Shown: positions 10,226 through 20,989 of the stretch, piece after piece | How positions within the stretch are numbered: position 1 is the stretch's first letter | Layout: the number at the start of each line of letters is the position of its first letter | NCBI GenBank assembly: GCA_963989245.1 | Contig: OZ022349.1 | Span: forward strand, 25,063,651 to 25,127,650 | DNA length: 64,000 bases | Direction of reading: 5' to 3' | DNA from: Nansenia antarctica | Taxonomy: Eukaryota; Chordata; Actinopteri; Argentiniformes; Microstomatidae | Notes under the pieces: model-generated | What the model was told of the DNA's origin: nothing | Database searches by the model: none | Seen by the model: the letters and a program-made list of their open reading frames with translations, nothing else | Made by a program: the position numbers and the translations under genes

Positions 10226-10310
10226 CATAATAATAATGATGACAACCTTTATTTGTAGAGCACTTTTCCTGCAAACGTTGCAGCTCAAAGTGCTTTAACA
10301 TATCTACACC
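10226..10310 (-). mobile_element. retroelement terminus fragment
   Basis: Reverse complement of the terminus at 4170-4230 (CAAACGTTGCAGCTCAAAGT, CTTTATTTGTAGAGCACTT). It lies just upstream of copy A exon 1. From 10310 to 12600 there is AT-rich intergenic DNA with an (AC)n run at 11759-11793 and no recognisable gene; the promoter and 5' exon of copy A should be here but cannot be placed. Confidence 0.6.
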
Positions 10311-11758
10311 GCATAAAAACAATAATAGAACAATTAGTAATCAATAAAAACACACAATAGCAATAATATAAAAGTACATAGACACTAGATAGTGACATCA
10401 CCAAAAGAGTATCCTCAATGGAATACTCTCAAATGAAACAGATAAGACTAGAACAAAAGGGTTGACATATTTGACACATTTTGAAGTACAAAAAAAAAAG
10501 AATAAAACAAAAAAGCAGTTTTGATACAGATACAAGATACAGTTTTGTTGTCGACAAAGTTCATGTATGGTGACCAACTGACTCCAGTACAGCTCTGTAA
10601 CCAGCTGGTTAAACGTTTAGCCTAATGCCCTAATGCTGATATGACAAAGATGTTTTGTGGCCCTGTGCCCTAGAGGATGTAAGGGCACACTGTGTGTCTG
10701 ACCACTCGCATGACAGGATGTGCGACATAATGACAGGATGTGCTAATAATAATAAAAAGATTGGGATTGTTTGCATCAACGAAGGTATTTGCTCTCACCG
10801 ACACATTTGTTATTCTTAGTATGCCTGAAACTGTATTCTTCAGGGTGGAACAATTACCAACAATCATTTCTTTATCACAGTAAAATCACCTTAGAATGTT
10901 AGAATGTTAGAAAACCAGTCTCGTTAGAATGACGCCAGACTCTCCCTGTTCTCATCATCAAAACATCCCAGTACATTTACTCTGTATCTGTAGAGGAGTG
11001 ACTTCCAGTTGAGCAACAACAATATGGTGTTTAATCACAACCATAGGCCTGGGCGGTATTCCATCAACGTCCCTAAAAAGGACAAGCCAGACTTATTTTG
11101 ATAAATCTCCTGAGATTTCTAAAACAAATCCAGGCTTATTTTTGTCTTAGTCTTGCGAGACTTTCTGTGCACAAGTCTATACTCACATTTGACATCCAGC
11201 AACCATTTCACTGCTCTAAAAAGGTTTAACGAGTGTACTATGAATAACCAATCTGTACATAGATACTCCACAGGGCTATCCCAAACTTAAATAGTAGACA
11301 GTCCCTTCCCCCTCATACAGTTGCTTGGAATCAAGAATGGAGCTTAGCATCTCCTACCTCCAGTTTAAAGACAGCACGACACTAAATAAATACACGTTTG
11401 ACCAGAAGATAAGGCTGAATAAAGGACAATATCGGTCATTTAGTCAACTGACAGAATAGATGTTGTAATCATTAAAAGTGAGTAAGAACAACAGTATAGT
11501 AAAGAAAACCTGAGAACTCATGAAAACAGAGTTGCCACTGATTGATTCACTACTGTCAATAGCATGAAAACCCCATTTCATTTCTAAGACCTAAGAGATT
11601 ATCAAATAAGTTATAAGTTATTACAAAATATCTGCATAAATGAATACTAACTTGTTGCCTTAGAGATCCCAGTAGAGACAGATCTGTCTGCTGCTCCTTC
11701 TGCTTCAGTTTATGTCGCCTGTGGGAATGAACGCTTGAAACGATGCCATGCCTCCCAA

Positions 11759-11796
<38 letters not shown>

Positions 11797-12624
11797 TCTC
11801 TCTTCTTCTCCCACCCTACTACTCACTCGTGACGCTAACTGCAGATTTCCAAAGAAGAGAGCCAATCACAGCTCTCTAAGAAGGAGTATGAAACATGATA
11901 CTGGGCTTGAGTGTTCCCAGAGCTCCCCAAGGCCTCATGGAATTAATCTAATACATATAAACATAATACATATAAACAGGAACAAACAAATACCACATGT
12001 AGCCAAAAAACTACAATCAAGCTTCACAATGAAAATGTGTTTACAGTTACAGGCTTTCACAGTACAGACTTGATTGGAGACAATGTGCTTATTTGAACTA
12101 GCTGTGCAACGTGGGTTGAGGGTGGGGACTTGAGGGGTTCTGGACTAACATGAGAACTACGTAACGGGTTCTGCAAGGAGTGGGAAATGTGCGACAACTG
12201 ACCTGTATAATGGTGGACATGGTGTATTTGATGGTTGTGTATATGGGTGTAACATAGTTAATGTGCAACTTGTGGAATGTACTTGTATGCGTTAGGTGTC
12301 TTAACATGCTGGATGTTCCTTTTTATCTTGTTGAAGCAATGAAAAATGTGATGCCGAATATTTCTGCGCAACCAGACAAAGTACAACCTAATCTAATGTC
12401 CTCTGAGGATAAGACACCGATGCTGTACAAAATGTTATTATTTTATCTGAAAAGTCAAATAGGAACTTCTCATGAACACCTCATGAATGGGTCAACAGAA
12501 TAAGGAGGTTTGAGAGAGATTGGTGCAAAACAGGGATCTTTATTGTTGAATAGACGGGTCTCTCTGGACGCCAGGCTGCCTGTGTGTGTGTGTGTGCTGT
12601 GAGGTGACTAGTGGTGGGGGGATT

Positions 12625-12695
12625 TGAGTGTCAAGCATCAGGTTTGTTCCCTCATTAAGAGTTTAGACACAAACCGTCATTAACACACTCCCACC
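12625..12695 (-). promoter_or_regulatory. SECIS-like element of selenoprotein U1 copy B
   Basis: Minus strand, about 305 bases after the stop: ATGA (12677-12680), stem GGTTTGT, apical CTAAAC, partner ACAAACC, then TGAT (12637-12640). The seven-base inner helix is perfect. The flanking GTGTGTTAATGA and the GGTGGG stretch before it are shared with copy A, while the loops differ. Both ends of the core are therefore conserved between the paralogues. Confidence 0.82.
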
Positions 12696-12984
12696 GCCCA
12701 CCACAGCTCCTACTAGGGCTGGAAAAAATCCCTGTAAGTTTGGGAGACTTTCCGATCATTTCCGATGGAAACTTTGGAACTTTGTGCAACCCTAGCAGCT
12801 ACTACACATCAGGACAGGTCACCCGTGGATCCCAGGGAGAACACCACACTACAAAACAAGCCAGAAGTAATTCACACCCGTTGTCGTTTTGTGTTGTACA
12901 TTTCTTCACGACAAACAACAACACTGAACACAGACCCGTCGGGAGGGGATCTTGCCATTTGGGATCTAACAAAGGCTCGTGTTG

Positions 12985-15013
12985 TTACTCCTCCAGGGCC
13001 ACAAGGCCTGACTGGACTGTCCTGGCAGCTCGGAGGACATCCAGGATGTTGACTTTGTCTCCAAACTCCATCTCTCTGTGCTCCAGTAGGACACCCTGAA
13101 GAGGAAGAAGAAGAAGGAGAAGAAGAAGAAGAAGAAGAATTATTTGTATTGCCAAGCATATTCGCACATACAGGAAATTGACACGGTGTGGTTGGTGCAT
13201 AAGACAAAGACCCAGACAGCAATATAATAAAAAAAAACACAATGTAATAAACACTATATATGCAATTTTTAAAAAAAAAAGACAAGACAGAAATGGGCAG
13301 TAGAGCAGTAAGACTGTAAATTAGAGTACGGTATGTAAAACTAATATAGTTTACGAATTAAGAATAGTTTAGGTGTTTGGTGAGGGCCAAACTGATAAAG
13401 CATGGCAGCACTCTACAATGAGAAGACACTTCTACCACAATCTCGGCTGTACAATCAGTTGAACTTGCGTTAACACGATAGTACATTATGGGTGTGTGTG
13501 TGTGTATGACAGCTTATTGCATTAGTCATTAATGAATAACAGGAACCTCAGAAAGGAAGACTTTGGATGTATTTCTACAGAACAGTATGTGTATGATAAC
13601 TCATACAGTAGGTGTACATAGCAATCCACTGAACACAGTCAATAAGACTTGACTTCATTTCAGACGCAGTATGTTGTACAGAACCTACAGTATGACTCAG
13701 TACAGAACTCCTGGGAAAGATCATGGGATCCCTCCCACGCCCTACATGACACTGTGGCACAGCAGAGAAGCTACTTTCGCAACAGTACAAGGTCGGTCTA
13801 CAACCACGCTGCACTAAGGAGCACTATTAGTTGCTTTATGTTGATGTTTCTGCCGTTTTTTTGCGATGAGAGCTTCTGTAAGAAGAACCCATTCTGCTAC
13901 GTCCTCCCCCCAGGTGGTCTTACTAGGGAGAAGGAGGAATATAGCACTGCTCCTGCAAACGTTGCAGCTCAAAGTGCTTTAAATCATTATATAATCATAA
14001 TTTAATGATTTAGTCATTTAAAGGCAATATTAAAAAGATGGGTTTTTAGTCTCGACTTGAACATAATGTGCTGAGGTTGCATCCCCTAATGTAAACTGGC
14101 AGTGCATTCCACAATCTGGGTGCATAAAATGAGAATGCAGCCTCACCAAATCTCTTCTTTTGTACATGTGGTACACAGAGAAAGCCAGTCAGAAGACCTG
14201 AGAGCTCTTTTGGGCTGATATGACAGCAAAAGGTCTTTCAGATATTCTGGTGCTGTGCCAGTGAGCAATGAAATCTATTCTGAACTTAACAGGAAGCCAG
14301 TGTCGAGTCTCTAAAATAGGAGTTCTATGAGCTCTTCTGCTTGTTTTGGTTCAAACTCTGGCTGTTATGACTGTACCTGCTGCCCTGCTCCCATGACGAA
14401 CACCCCACCCAGAACAAAGCCCTCTCCAAACACGTTTCCGAGGAAACCGTTCTGGAAGGCCCTCAGGCCGTTCATCCACACGCCTGCGCGGAAAAACGCC
14501 AACAAGCCCATCTTACGCTCCCGCGGGCCATAGAAATGTCTCTGCAAGACAGATGACAGAAGACTTGTGACAGTTGTTGTGAAATAGATCTTTAAATACT
14601 TTGTAGAAAATGATGGGTGACCTTTTCATAAACTGAGTCACAGACCGGCTGGATGACAGTTGGATGATTAACAGTAGATAACTGTAAATGAGATCACTAG
14701 GCAGGAAATAACACTTAAAAAAACACCAATTTATAAGGCAGAACAGACAGAACTGACAAGTAAGTGTTTACCGCAGCCTACCCTGTACATAGAGCCTACC
14801 TTTTCATCCAAAAAGATCTCTCCATTGAAGTAGGGTCTGAAGCTCTGGATCTCTGAGCCGACGTTCTCCTTGACCACGGCGTACAGAGGGACCCCCAGCT
14901 CCTCCAGCTGGGGCTGCAGAGAGGACAGCTCAGAGGCCTCCTGGAGGAGAGAACACACACACACACACACACACAGTTAACAAACACACACACACACACA
15001 CACACACAGTTAA

Positions 15014-15054
<41 letters not shown>

Positions 15055-15173
15055 AACAAACACAAACACAAACACACAGCTCAGAGGCCTCCTGGAGGAG
15101 AGAACACACACCACAATGACACACGGCTACACACTTCTAACACACACACACACACACAGCTCAGAGGCCTCCT

Positions 15174-15215
<42 letters not shown>

Positions 15216-15827
15216 TATAAGTGATCCAGGAACACAACAGGGCCTCAACTCAGACCACAGCCCAGACCAGAAACAGACACTCACACACACATGATGGTGA
15301 AGGTTGTGAGCGACAACAGACAGTCAGACATTCTAGCCATTCAAAGGCATACCTTGTTAACACTAGTCAACGCAGGCTAAGGCTTACCTCTCTGCACAGA
15401 AATCACCCAGGCCTCCGTACTGCCATGATTACGGCTCCAGACTTCTCCCACAGAGCTTTGGCCTTGAAAGTAGTTTGTTCTATGTGAGGAAATAAGGTGA
15501 AAGGCTACAGTCAACATGTTTCAGTCAGGAGGGAATGTGGAATGTAACATTTGCACCACTCATTTCAGAGGGCATAGCTATAGGATGCCATTAATAGGTC
15601 ATAGGTGAATCATATTCGGTTACATTACGGTTGCATTCTCCACTCGTAAAATCAGGGAAATAAAACTGCTTTACAAACGTACCTCCATCCAACCTTTTGA
15701 GCTCAGCCTCCTCGAAGTGTTTGAGGGTGGCTTTCAGCGGCGGAGTCAGAAACAAGTCGGTGAAGCCGGAGAAAATGCCCGCGATAAACGCGGCTACCGC
15801 TCCCACTGTCTGGACCAACACGTCCAT
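12985..15827 (-). CDS. selenou1: selenoprotein U1 / peroxiredoxin-like 2A, copy B
   Basis: Five coding exons on the minus strand: 15683-15827 (ATG 15825-15827), 15388-15479, 14800-14940, 14377-14541 and 12985-13095 (TAA 12985-12987). Phases match and give 217 residues. The product starts MDVLVQTVGAVAAF, a hydrophobic helix, then TFKAKALWEKSGAVIMAVRRPG-U-FLCRE with TGA at 15403-15405, LGVPLYAVVKE, FNGEIFLDEK, HFYGPRERKM, GEGFVLGGVFVMG and GVLLEHREMEFGDK. Exon 4 and the termini differ strongly from copy A, whereas exon 3 differs at only four of 141 bases. The two genes lie head to tail, with about 2.8 kb between the ATG of copy A and the stop of copy B. A CT-rich run at 15840-15865 adjoins the start codon. 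An extra selenoprotein U1 gene by local duplication has been reported in fishes; which of the a/b/c names applies cannot be told here. Confidence 0.87.
13097..13140. repeat. (GAA)n tract upstream of copy B exon 5
   Basis: A purine-rich (GAA/GGA)n run begins directly beyond the acceptor AG at 13096-13097. On the gene strand it is a CTT/TCC-rich polypyrimidine tract. It is unusually long for an acceptor tract. Confidence 0.85.
13945..14345 (-). mobile_element. LINE/retroelement fragment in copy B intron 4
   Basis: It starts with the CCTGCAAACGTTGCAGCTCA terminus also seen at 4200 and 10270 (reverse complement at 4200). It continues with about 350 bp typical of the 3' coding region of a teleost LINE, without an open frame. 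It ends within about 30 bp of the exon 4 donor. From 13140 to 13945 I see no features beyond short A runs. Confidence 0.55.
14950..15212. repeat. CA tandem repeats with exon 3 border copies (copy B)
   Basis: (CA)n with CAGTTAACAAACAC units, and duplicated exon 3 border pieces (GCTCAGAGGCCTCCTGGA) at about 15079 and 15160. It mirrors intron 2 of copy A in order and content. The remainder of the intron up to 15387 has no features. Confidence 0.85.
15388..15479 (-). CDS. selenou1: Sec-containing exon of selenoprotein U1 copy B
   Basis: The acceptor is CACATAG just before AACAAACTACTTTC and the donor is GAG|GTAAGC. TGA at 15403-15405 lies between CCT-GGG and TTT-CTG-TGC, giving U-x-x-C at the place where mammalian PRXL2A has C-x-x-C. 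Both ends of the exon and the reading frame beyond the TGA are intact, which argues against a nonsense mutation. Confidence 0.87.
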
Positions 15828-16510
15828 GGTCAACAGCACTCTCTCTCTCTCTCTCTCCCTCCCTCTTTCTGCCTTTCTAAACGTCTAAAATGAGGAATAA
15901 ATTCACCAAAAGAAGGAAACCTTCACTCTTCACCCATTTCATAGCAACATGAAACTATTGCGAAGTACGGAGGCGTCAGTGCGCACACGCACGGCTGGCT
16001 CACTGGGTTTAAATCCCCAAAGGATTGAATTCAGCCAACACAACAGTCTAAGTACTTTTGTAACTGGCCACGTCTCCAAACATTGTGTTGATATTACACA
16101 AGTGCTTTCGAAAGAGACAAAAACTGGTTCTTGGTAAACATTTGAAAAATGCGTCTGTCAGAGAAGTGGTGATTGCGTTGCGCGCTTCACAGATGTGGTC
16201 AATCGGGGAGCCGGGTCCCAATCACGCATCTCACAGCTATCGCGCTCGATCGATGGCGTACGTGTTTGTCACTAACCCGGCTCAAAGGGAGTGACAAGAA
16301 GGGAGATACGTCAGGAGTAGAGAAAATAATCTAAATCAAACAATATTGTATTACTATCTAAAGACTAAAGTAAATAATAGAAGTGTGATGTGATGTGATA
16401 GTCAGTATAATCAACGGTGTGGGTGAGTGAGCTGTAGGTATGTGGGATGTTGTAAGGTGTAAAACACAGGAAAAAGGACTGCCACAAACAAATAGTCAAA
16501 AGTATGCTCC

Positions 16511-16515
<5 letters not shown>

Positions 16516-16558
<43 letters not shown>

Positions 16559-16565
16559 ATGCTCC

Positions 16566-16625
<60 letters not shown>

Positions 16626-16662
16626 ATGCTCCTGTATGGAGAGGGAGAGAGAGAGAGAGACT
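16516..16662. repeat. (GA)n microsatellite in three blocks
   Basis: Three blocks of GA repeat, each preceded by ATGCTCCTGTATGGAGAG. The block structure points to duplication of the microsatellite with its left flank. From 15900 to 16515 no gene or element is recognised; this should hold the copy B promoter. Confidence 0.9.
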
Positions 16663-16915
16663 GGTGCCACCAGCACAGCCTAAATAGGCGTGGTCACAGG
16701 TGCGCTGCTTCTACCAATCAGGCCTTCTCCTCTCCCCACTGCCATCCTAGTCTACAGCTGTTAAAATGTGTTCTCAGAAAAATCGATAGGATCTTGGAAG
16801 GCAGTTTTCTGTAAGGTGACCCTGGGACCCTCTTTCCTAGTATTCCACCACACTCTAAGCTACCTTATAATGAATACACAATGGATATATAATGAATAGA
16901 AATATTGATCAAATC

Positions 16916-17864
16916 CAGTGGCGGGCGGTGCATTTCACACCTAGGCCTTCAGTGATGTCCGACACATTCCTACCTGAATTATTCTACCTCTTAATACCAT
17001 CGTTATGACGCCATGGCTCTAGAAACTAGACAGAAACACAGTATAACCGGGCGTTCACCATAATAGCGACAAAGGGTGCCTTTTTAATCTCCATTTTGAT
17101 CTCTTCTCTCATCACTTCAGCAATAGCAAAAATCAGGTCGTTTTGTATTTTGCCTGACGTCCCAGTAAACACTTTGTTTGTGGACAGGTGGTAATGTAAA
17201 TCTGGGTTGTTTTCAGCCAGAAAAGAAAGAAGCTCAACGTAGTTTCCTCTGTTCGTGTCCCCTAAATGAAAGTTATTGTTTACCCAAAAACAGGACACAA
17301 TCGATCAGTATTATCGATCAGTCAACGAAAGCTTTCGTTGTGGACCTCCGTTTCCCTGCCACTTTCAAAAGTTTCACATCTACCGGCATAGTTACGCATC
17401 TCAATAGTGAATATCAATAGTGCGTATCAATAGTGCGTATCAATAGTGCGTATCCAATCAAAAGACGTGCTGGGTGCTGACATCATTGAGCCTTACAGCA
17501 GGCGCCGTTGTTGCTTTTGCTCGCATCTACGTAGGTTTACTAGGTACGCCACAGGTTTTCTCGTTCCAACGTTAAGTTACAGGTCGAATTCGCGGCACCG
17601 TTTAATGTGCAGGTGGGCAGATTTTGGAGCCCCCTAGCAACACATTTTGATTGGATAAAAGCTCTAACATAAAGGCCAGCCCTCCAAATCTCAATCGGAG
17701 ACTGGAAGCAGCGCAACCAAGAGGAAAGCTATGAAATGAAGAGAATAGACTATGGGGAATCATTAATACATATTTGTGGAAAAAATATATTAAAATAAAA
17801 TGTATATTCTGATGATGTTTAGGCCAGCAGAGAAGGCCTTGCTGGCCCTGACGGCACACCACTG
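16916..17864. mobile_element. hAT element, internally deleted copy 1
   Basis: The left end is CAGTGGCGGGCGGTGCATTT and the right end GGCACACCACTG, with a perfect 8 bp duplication ATCAAATC (16908-16915, 17865-17872). On the minus strand, 17026-17298 encodes a transposase piece with IQNDLIFAIAEVM and KKAPFVAIMV, but the catalytic VDETTD block is deleted. A longer relative lies at 54297-58513. Confidence 0.9.
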
Positions 17865-17879
17865 ATCAAATCTGCATTC

Positions 17880-18358
17880 ATTCCCCCTTAAGACCTATCT
17901 AATGAGGCCATTTCCTGGCACCGCACCAATATCCCAAGATGGAGAATAGAAGAACTTCAGTGTGCCTTCGGCATTCTCTCAACAAGATGGAGGGTGCTCC
18001 ATACGAGGATCAAGTTGAATTGCTGCAACCCAACTGCAACCACCGCCCGTAACATTTTAAAATAGAAAGCACATTGTTTTCTTTTTAAACCACAAAATGT
18101 TAGCTTTTTAAACCATAACACTGTTTTTTACTATTATTTAGGGTTAGTGGACTTTTTAAGGCACTACATTTTTATAAACACTGCTATGTCTCTCTGTTTT
18201 TATTGTATGTATTAATGTAGGTGACCTATGTGTGTTTTTAATGTGGAAACTGTACTCTTGAGCTGCACTTCTGCCGGTCAAAGGAGAATTTCTGTCACTG
18301 TGTGACAGACAATAAAGCAATCTTGAATGTTGAATGTTGAATGTTGAAGCCAGAGAAT
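17880..18358 (+). mobile_element. LINE 3' end
   Basis: A non-coding stretch ends GACAGACAATAAAGCAATC and then (TTGAATG)n, a microsatellite-like tail of Jockey/CR1-type LINEs. The clade is not certain. Confidence 0.5.
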
Positions 18359-18534
18359 ATTGACTCCAACCGACTTCTACCCAGTGAGCAATAGACGTCT
18401 TTTCAACCTCGCGTCTACAATATAAACCAATATAGACCAGCTATATTACGGCTATATTTTCTACTTATCTTAAATGCATGAAAACCGTTATTAAACCCCT
18501 CTAAACTGTCAGAATACGTCCCAGACGTCATGTA

Positions 18535-19040
18535 GTATGAGAGTCCATGTAGTCTAGCATAGTTATTCATGCGGAAGTGGTGGTTTAAATTGCGTCTATA
18601 CGTCGCTGTCCTTTAACCCAGATAAATGCGGTCTGTGTCTAAACCTGTTTTAGTCTAGCAGCACGTTGAGTTTAAATTAATACCCTAAACGCCTGTAGAT
18701 TGTCAAAATATGTACCAGACCGTCATTTAGTCTGAGATTCCATGTAGTCTAGCATAGTTATTCATGCGGAAGTGGTGGTTTAAATTGCGTCTATACGTCG
18801 CTGTCCTTTAACCCAGATAAATGCTGTCTGTGTCTAAACCTGTTTTAGTCTAGCAGCACTTTGAGTTTAAATTAATACCCTAAACGCCTGTAGATTGTCA
18901 AAATATGTACCAGACCGTCATTTAGTCTGAGATTCCATGTAGTCTAGCATAGTTATTCATGCGGAAGTGGTGGTTTAAATTGCGTCTATACGTCGCTGTC
19001 CTTTAACCCAGATAAATGCGGTCTGTGTCTAAACATATTT
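18535..19040. repeat. 195 bp tandem repeat, about 2.6 copies
   Basis: CTGTGTCTAAACCTGTTTTA and its flanks recur at about 18632, 18827 and 19023, a period of 195 bp. The units are rich in TAGTCTAG and CGTC words. It is part of the material inside the left TIR-like end. From 19090 to 19730 no other feature is seen. Confidence 0.8.
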
Positions 19041-19732
19041 TCTACTTATCTCAAATGCATTAAAACCGTTATTAAACCCATTCTATTGTCCTTACGCTCT
19101 ACTCTATGACTATGAGGCTGGGAAGACAAATCGGCAACACACTACATGAACTGAATTGAGATTATATAGCAAAATAGTCATAGTACCAGGTGTTGATGAC
19201 TGCAGAGGAGAGTCTATCATTGTAGAGTCATCAGTGGCTTTTCAAACAAAGATCAAAGCACATGAACAACTTTAAACAGGAACAAGTAGCACAGAATGAG
19301 AGGAAAGACCAGTTATATTTTAAAAATACAAACGCAATGCTTACAGGCATATTCTTCTTTGTCCTTTTCTTTTAATTCAAAGAGGTCCATAGAAACTGAT
19401 CGTTAAAAGGAAATATCGTTAAAATGTGCTTTCTTAAATACAAAAAACGTCACATAATAATCGCATTACGTTTTGCTACATGTAACCGGTTGGTTATTAT
19501 TTCCAGTTTGCGGTTAATGTAATTTTGGTTAACAAATGCTTTCTTTCGCTACGATTGGAGACGGGTTACCACGTGACCATGGGACGTATTGAATTTCCCG
19601 GTTGGAACAGTGAAAAGTAGTATTTTTGGGATGTTTTGTACATTGGCACTACATTATTATTGTTAAAACACTATTCCACTAATACCATTATTATTATATA
19701 ATGGAATGCCTATAGAAACTATTGTTGTGGTT

Positions 19733-19751
19733 AAACCGTGACCTACATTGA
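19733..19751 (+). promoter_or_regulatory. candidate snRNA proximal sequence element
   Basis: AACCGTGACCTACATTG lies 45-60 bases before the U2 start, the usual PSE position of vertebrate pol II snRNA genes, and resembles the human PSE core (ACCGTGACTTGAA type). There is no TATA box, as expected for U2. No clear octamer distal element was found. Assignment rests on position and partial resemblance. Confidence 0.4.
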
Positions 19752-19793
19752 CGTGCCAGAGAATGACTACCCTCCCTCGAAACCATCGCGGGT

Positions 19794-19819
19794 ATCGCTT
19801 CTCGGCCTTTTGGCTAAGA
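19794..19819 (+). pseudogene. U2 snRNA gene, 5' part (nt 1-26)
   Basis: ATCGCTTCTCGGCCTTTTGG and the next six bases match U2 snRNA nucleotides 1-26. The Keno-like element begins at nt 27. The region with the branch-point recognition sequence GTAGTA (about nt 33-38) is missing from both flanks, so the insertion removed about 13 bp. The interrupted gene cannot make U2. Confidence 0.93.
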
Positions 19820-20099
19820 ACAAACTCTGGTTTCTCTTCAAGAAACGCACGGGCCTTTCGCCCTTACTAGAGACTTCTATTAAAGCTAGTCTCCGGTGGG
19901 GTGTGGGTTTTTGTGTTTTTTTGAGAAATCTAGGGTTTTTCCTTTTTCCTCACTAGGCTCTATGCCCCTCCTTTTTTTCTATTCTTGGTCGGGGAGCACG
20001 TCTTCTCAGTAGGTGGCTTGTCCGCTGCTGGGAGGTGGCTCCCCCGACCCACCCCCCCCTCTTTGAGCGGAACAGGCCGGGATCCGAGAGGAGCTGCCG

Positions 20100-20600
20100 G
20101 AGACCCGCGACTCTTCCAGTAGGTGGCCTTTTCACCACTGGGGCAGTTCGGCCGCTGGGCAGCCCCCCTCCAAAGAGCGGAAAGGCCGGACCCCGAGAGG
20201 AGCTTCCAAAGACCGCGACTCTTCCAGTAGGTGACCAGTAGGTGGCCTGCCCGCCACTGGAGCCACTGGAGCACGAGTTCGGCCCCTGGGCAGCCCCCCT
20301 CCAAAGAGCGGAAAGGCCGGACCCCGAGAGGAGCTTCCAAAGACCGCGACTCTTCCAGTAGGTGACCAGTAGGTGGCCTGCCCGCCACTGGAGCCACTGG
20401 AGCACGAGTTCGGCCCCTGGGCAGCCCCCCTCCAAAGAGCGGACAGGCCGGACCCCGAGAGGAGCTTCCAAAGACCGCGACTCTTTCAGTAGGTGGCCTG
20501 CCCGCCACTGGAGCACGAGTTCGGCCCCTGGGCAGCCCCCCTCAAAAGAGCGGAAAGGCCGGACCCCGAGAGGAGCTTCCGAAGACCTCGACTCTCCCAA
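20100..20600 (+). repeat. 5' UTR tandem repeats of Keno-like copy 1
   Basis: Five repeats spaced 109, 131, 131 and 111 bp. Each contains GACTCTTCCAGTAGGTG and CGGACCCCGAGAGGAGCTTC. Length variation comes from an extra GTGACCAGTAG and GGAGCCACT block. Tandem 5' UTR repeats often act as internal promoters in L1-group elements. The minus-strand frames here (up to 271 residues) reflect GC-rich repeats. Confidence 0.85.
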
Positions 20601-20989
20601 GCACGCCAGAGGTGAGAGAGGGCCCAACACCCACCAGCCGACCCAGCTGAGCCAGTGGACCCCAACCAGACCAGGAGGGAGGACAACTATAACATCTAAG
20701 CTAGGAGCGAGAGGGACACAGGGGAGTGCTTTCAAGACCGTAGGTCTTTGGCCACCTGGTGTCCCCACTCGCTCTCAGGTGTCCCTCTTTTGTCCCCAGA
20801 CGGGAACCCAGTTCCAGACCCAAGCCAGAGTCCAAAATCTGCCGTGAGGACCTGAGAGGAACAACACCCCTAACCTAACGGCAAGTACCCTATTCCCCCC
20901 CCCCAAAAAATTATCTACAACCTCCCCCTAACCTTATTCCTCTCCCTCCTTCCTCCCTGATCCCACACCCCCCCCACCCCACTCCAACG

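Noticed and set aside
19953..20768. 271-codon minus-strand frame over the Keno 5' UTR (also 42674-43488)
   Set aside because: It is produced by GC-rich tandem repeats and has no domain; the repeat number varies.
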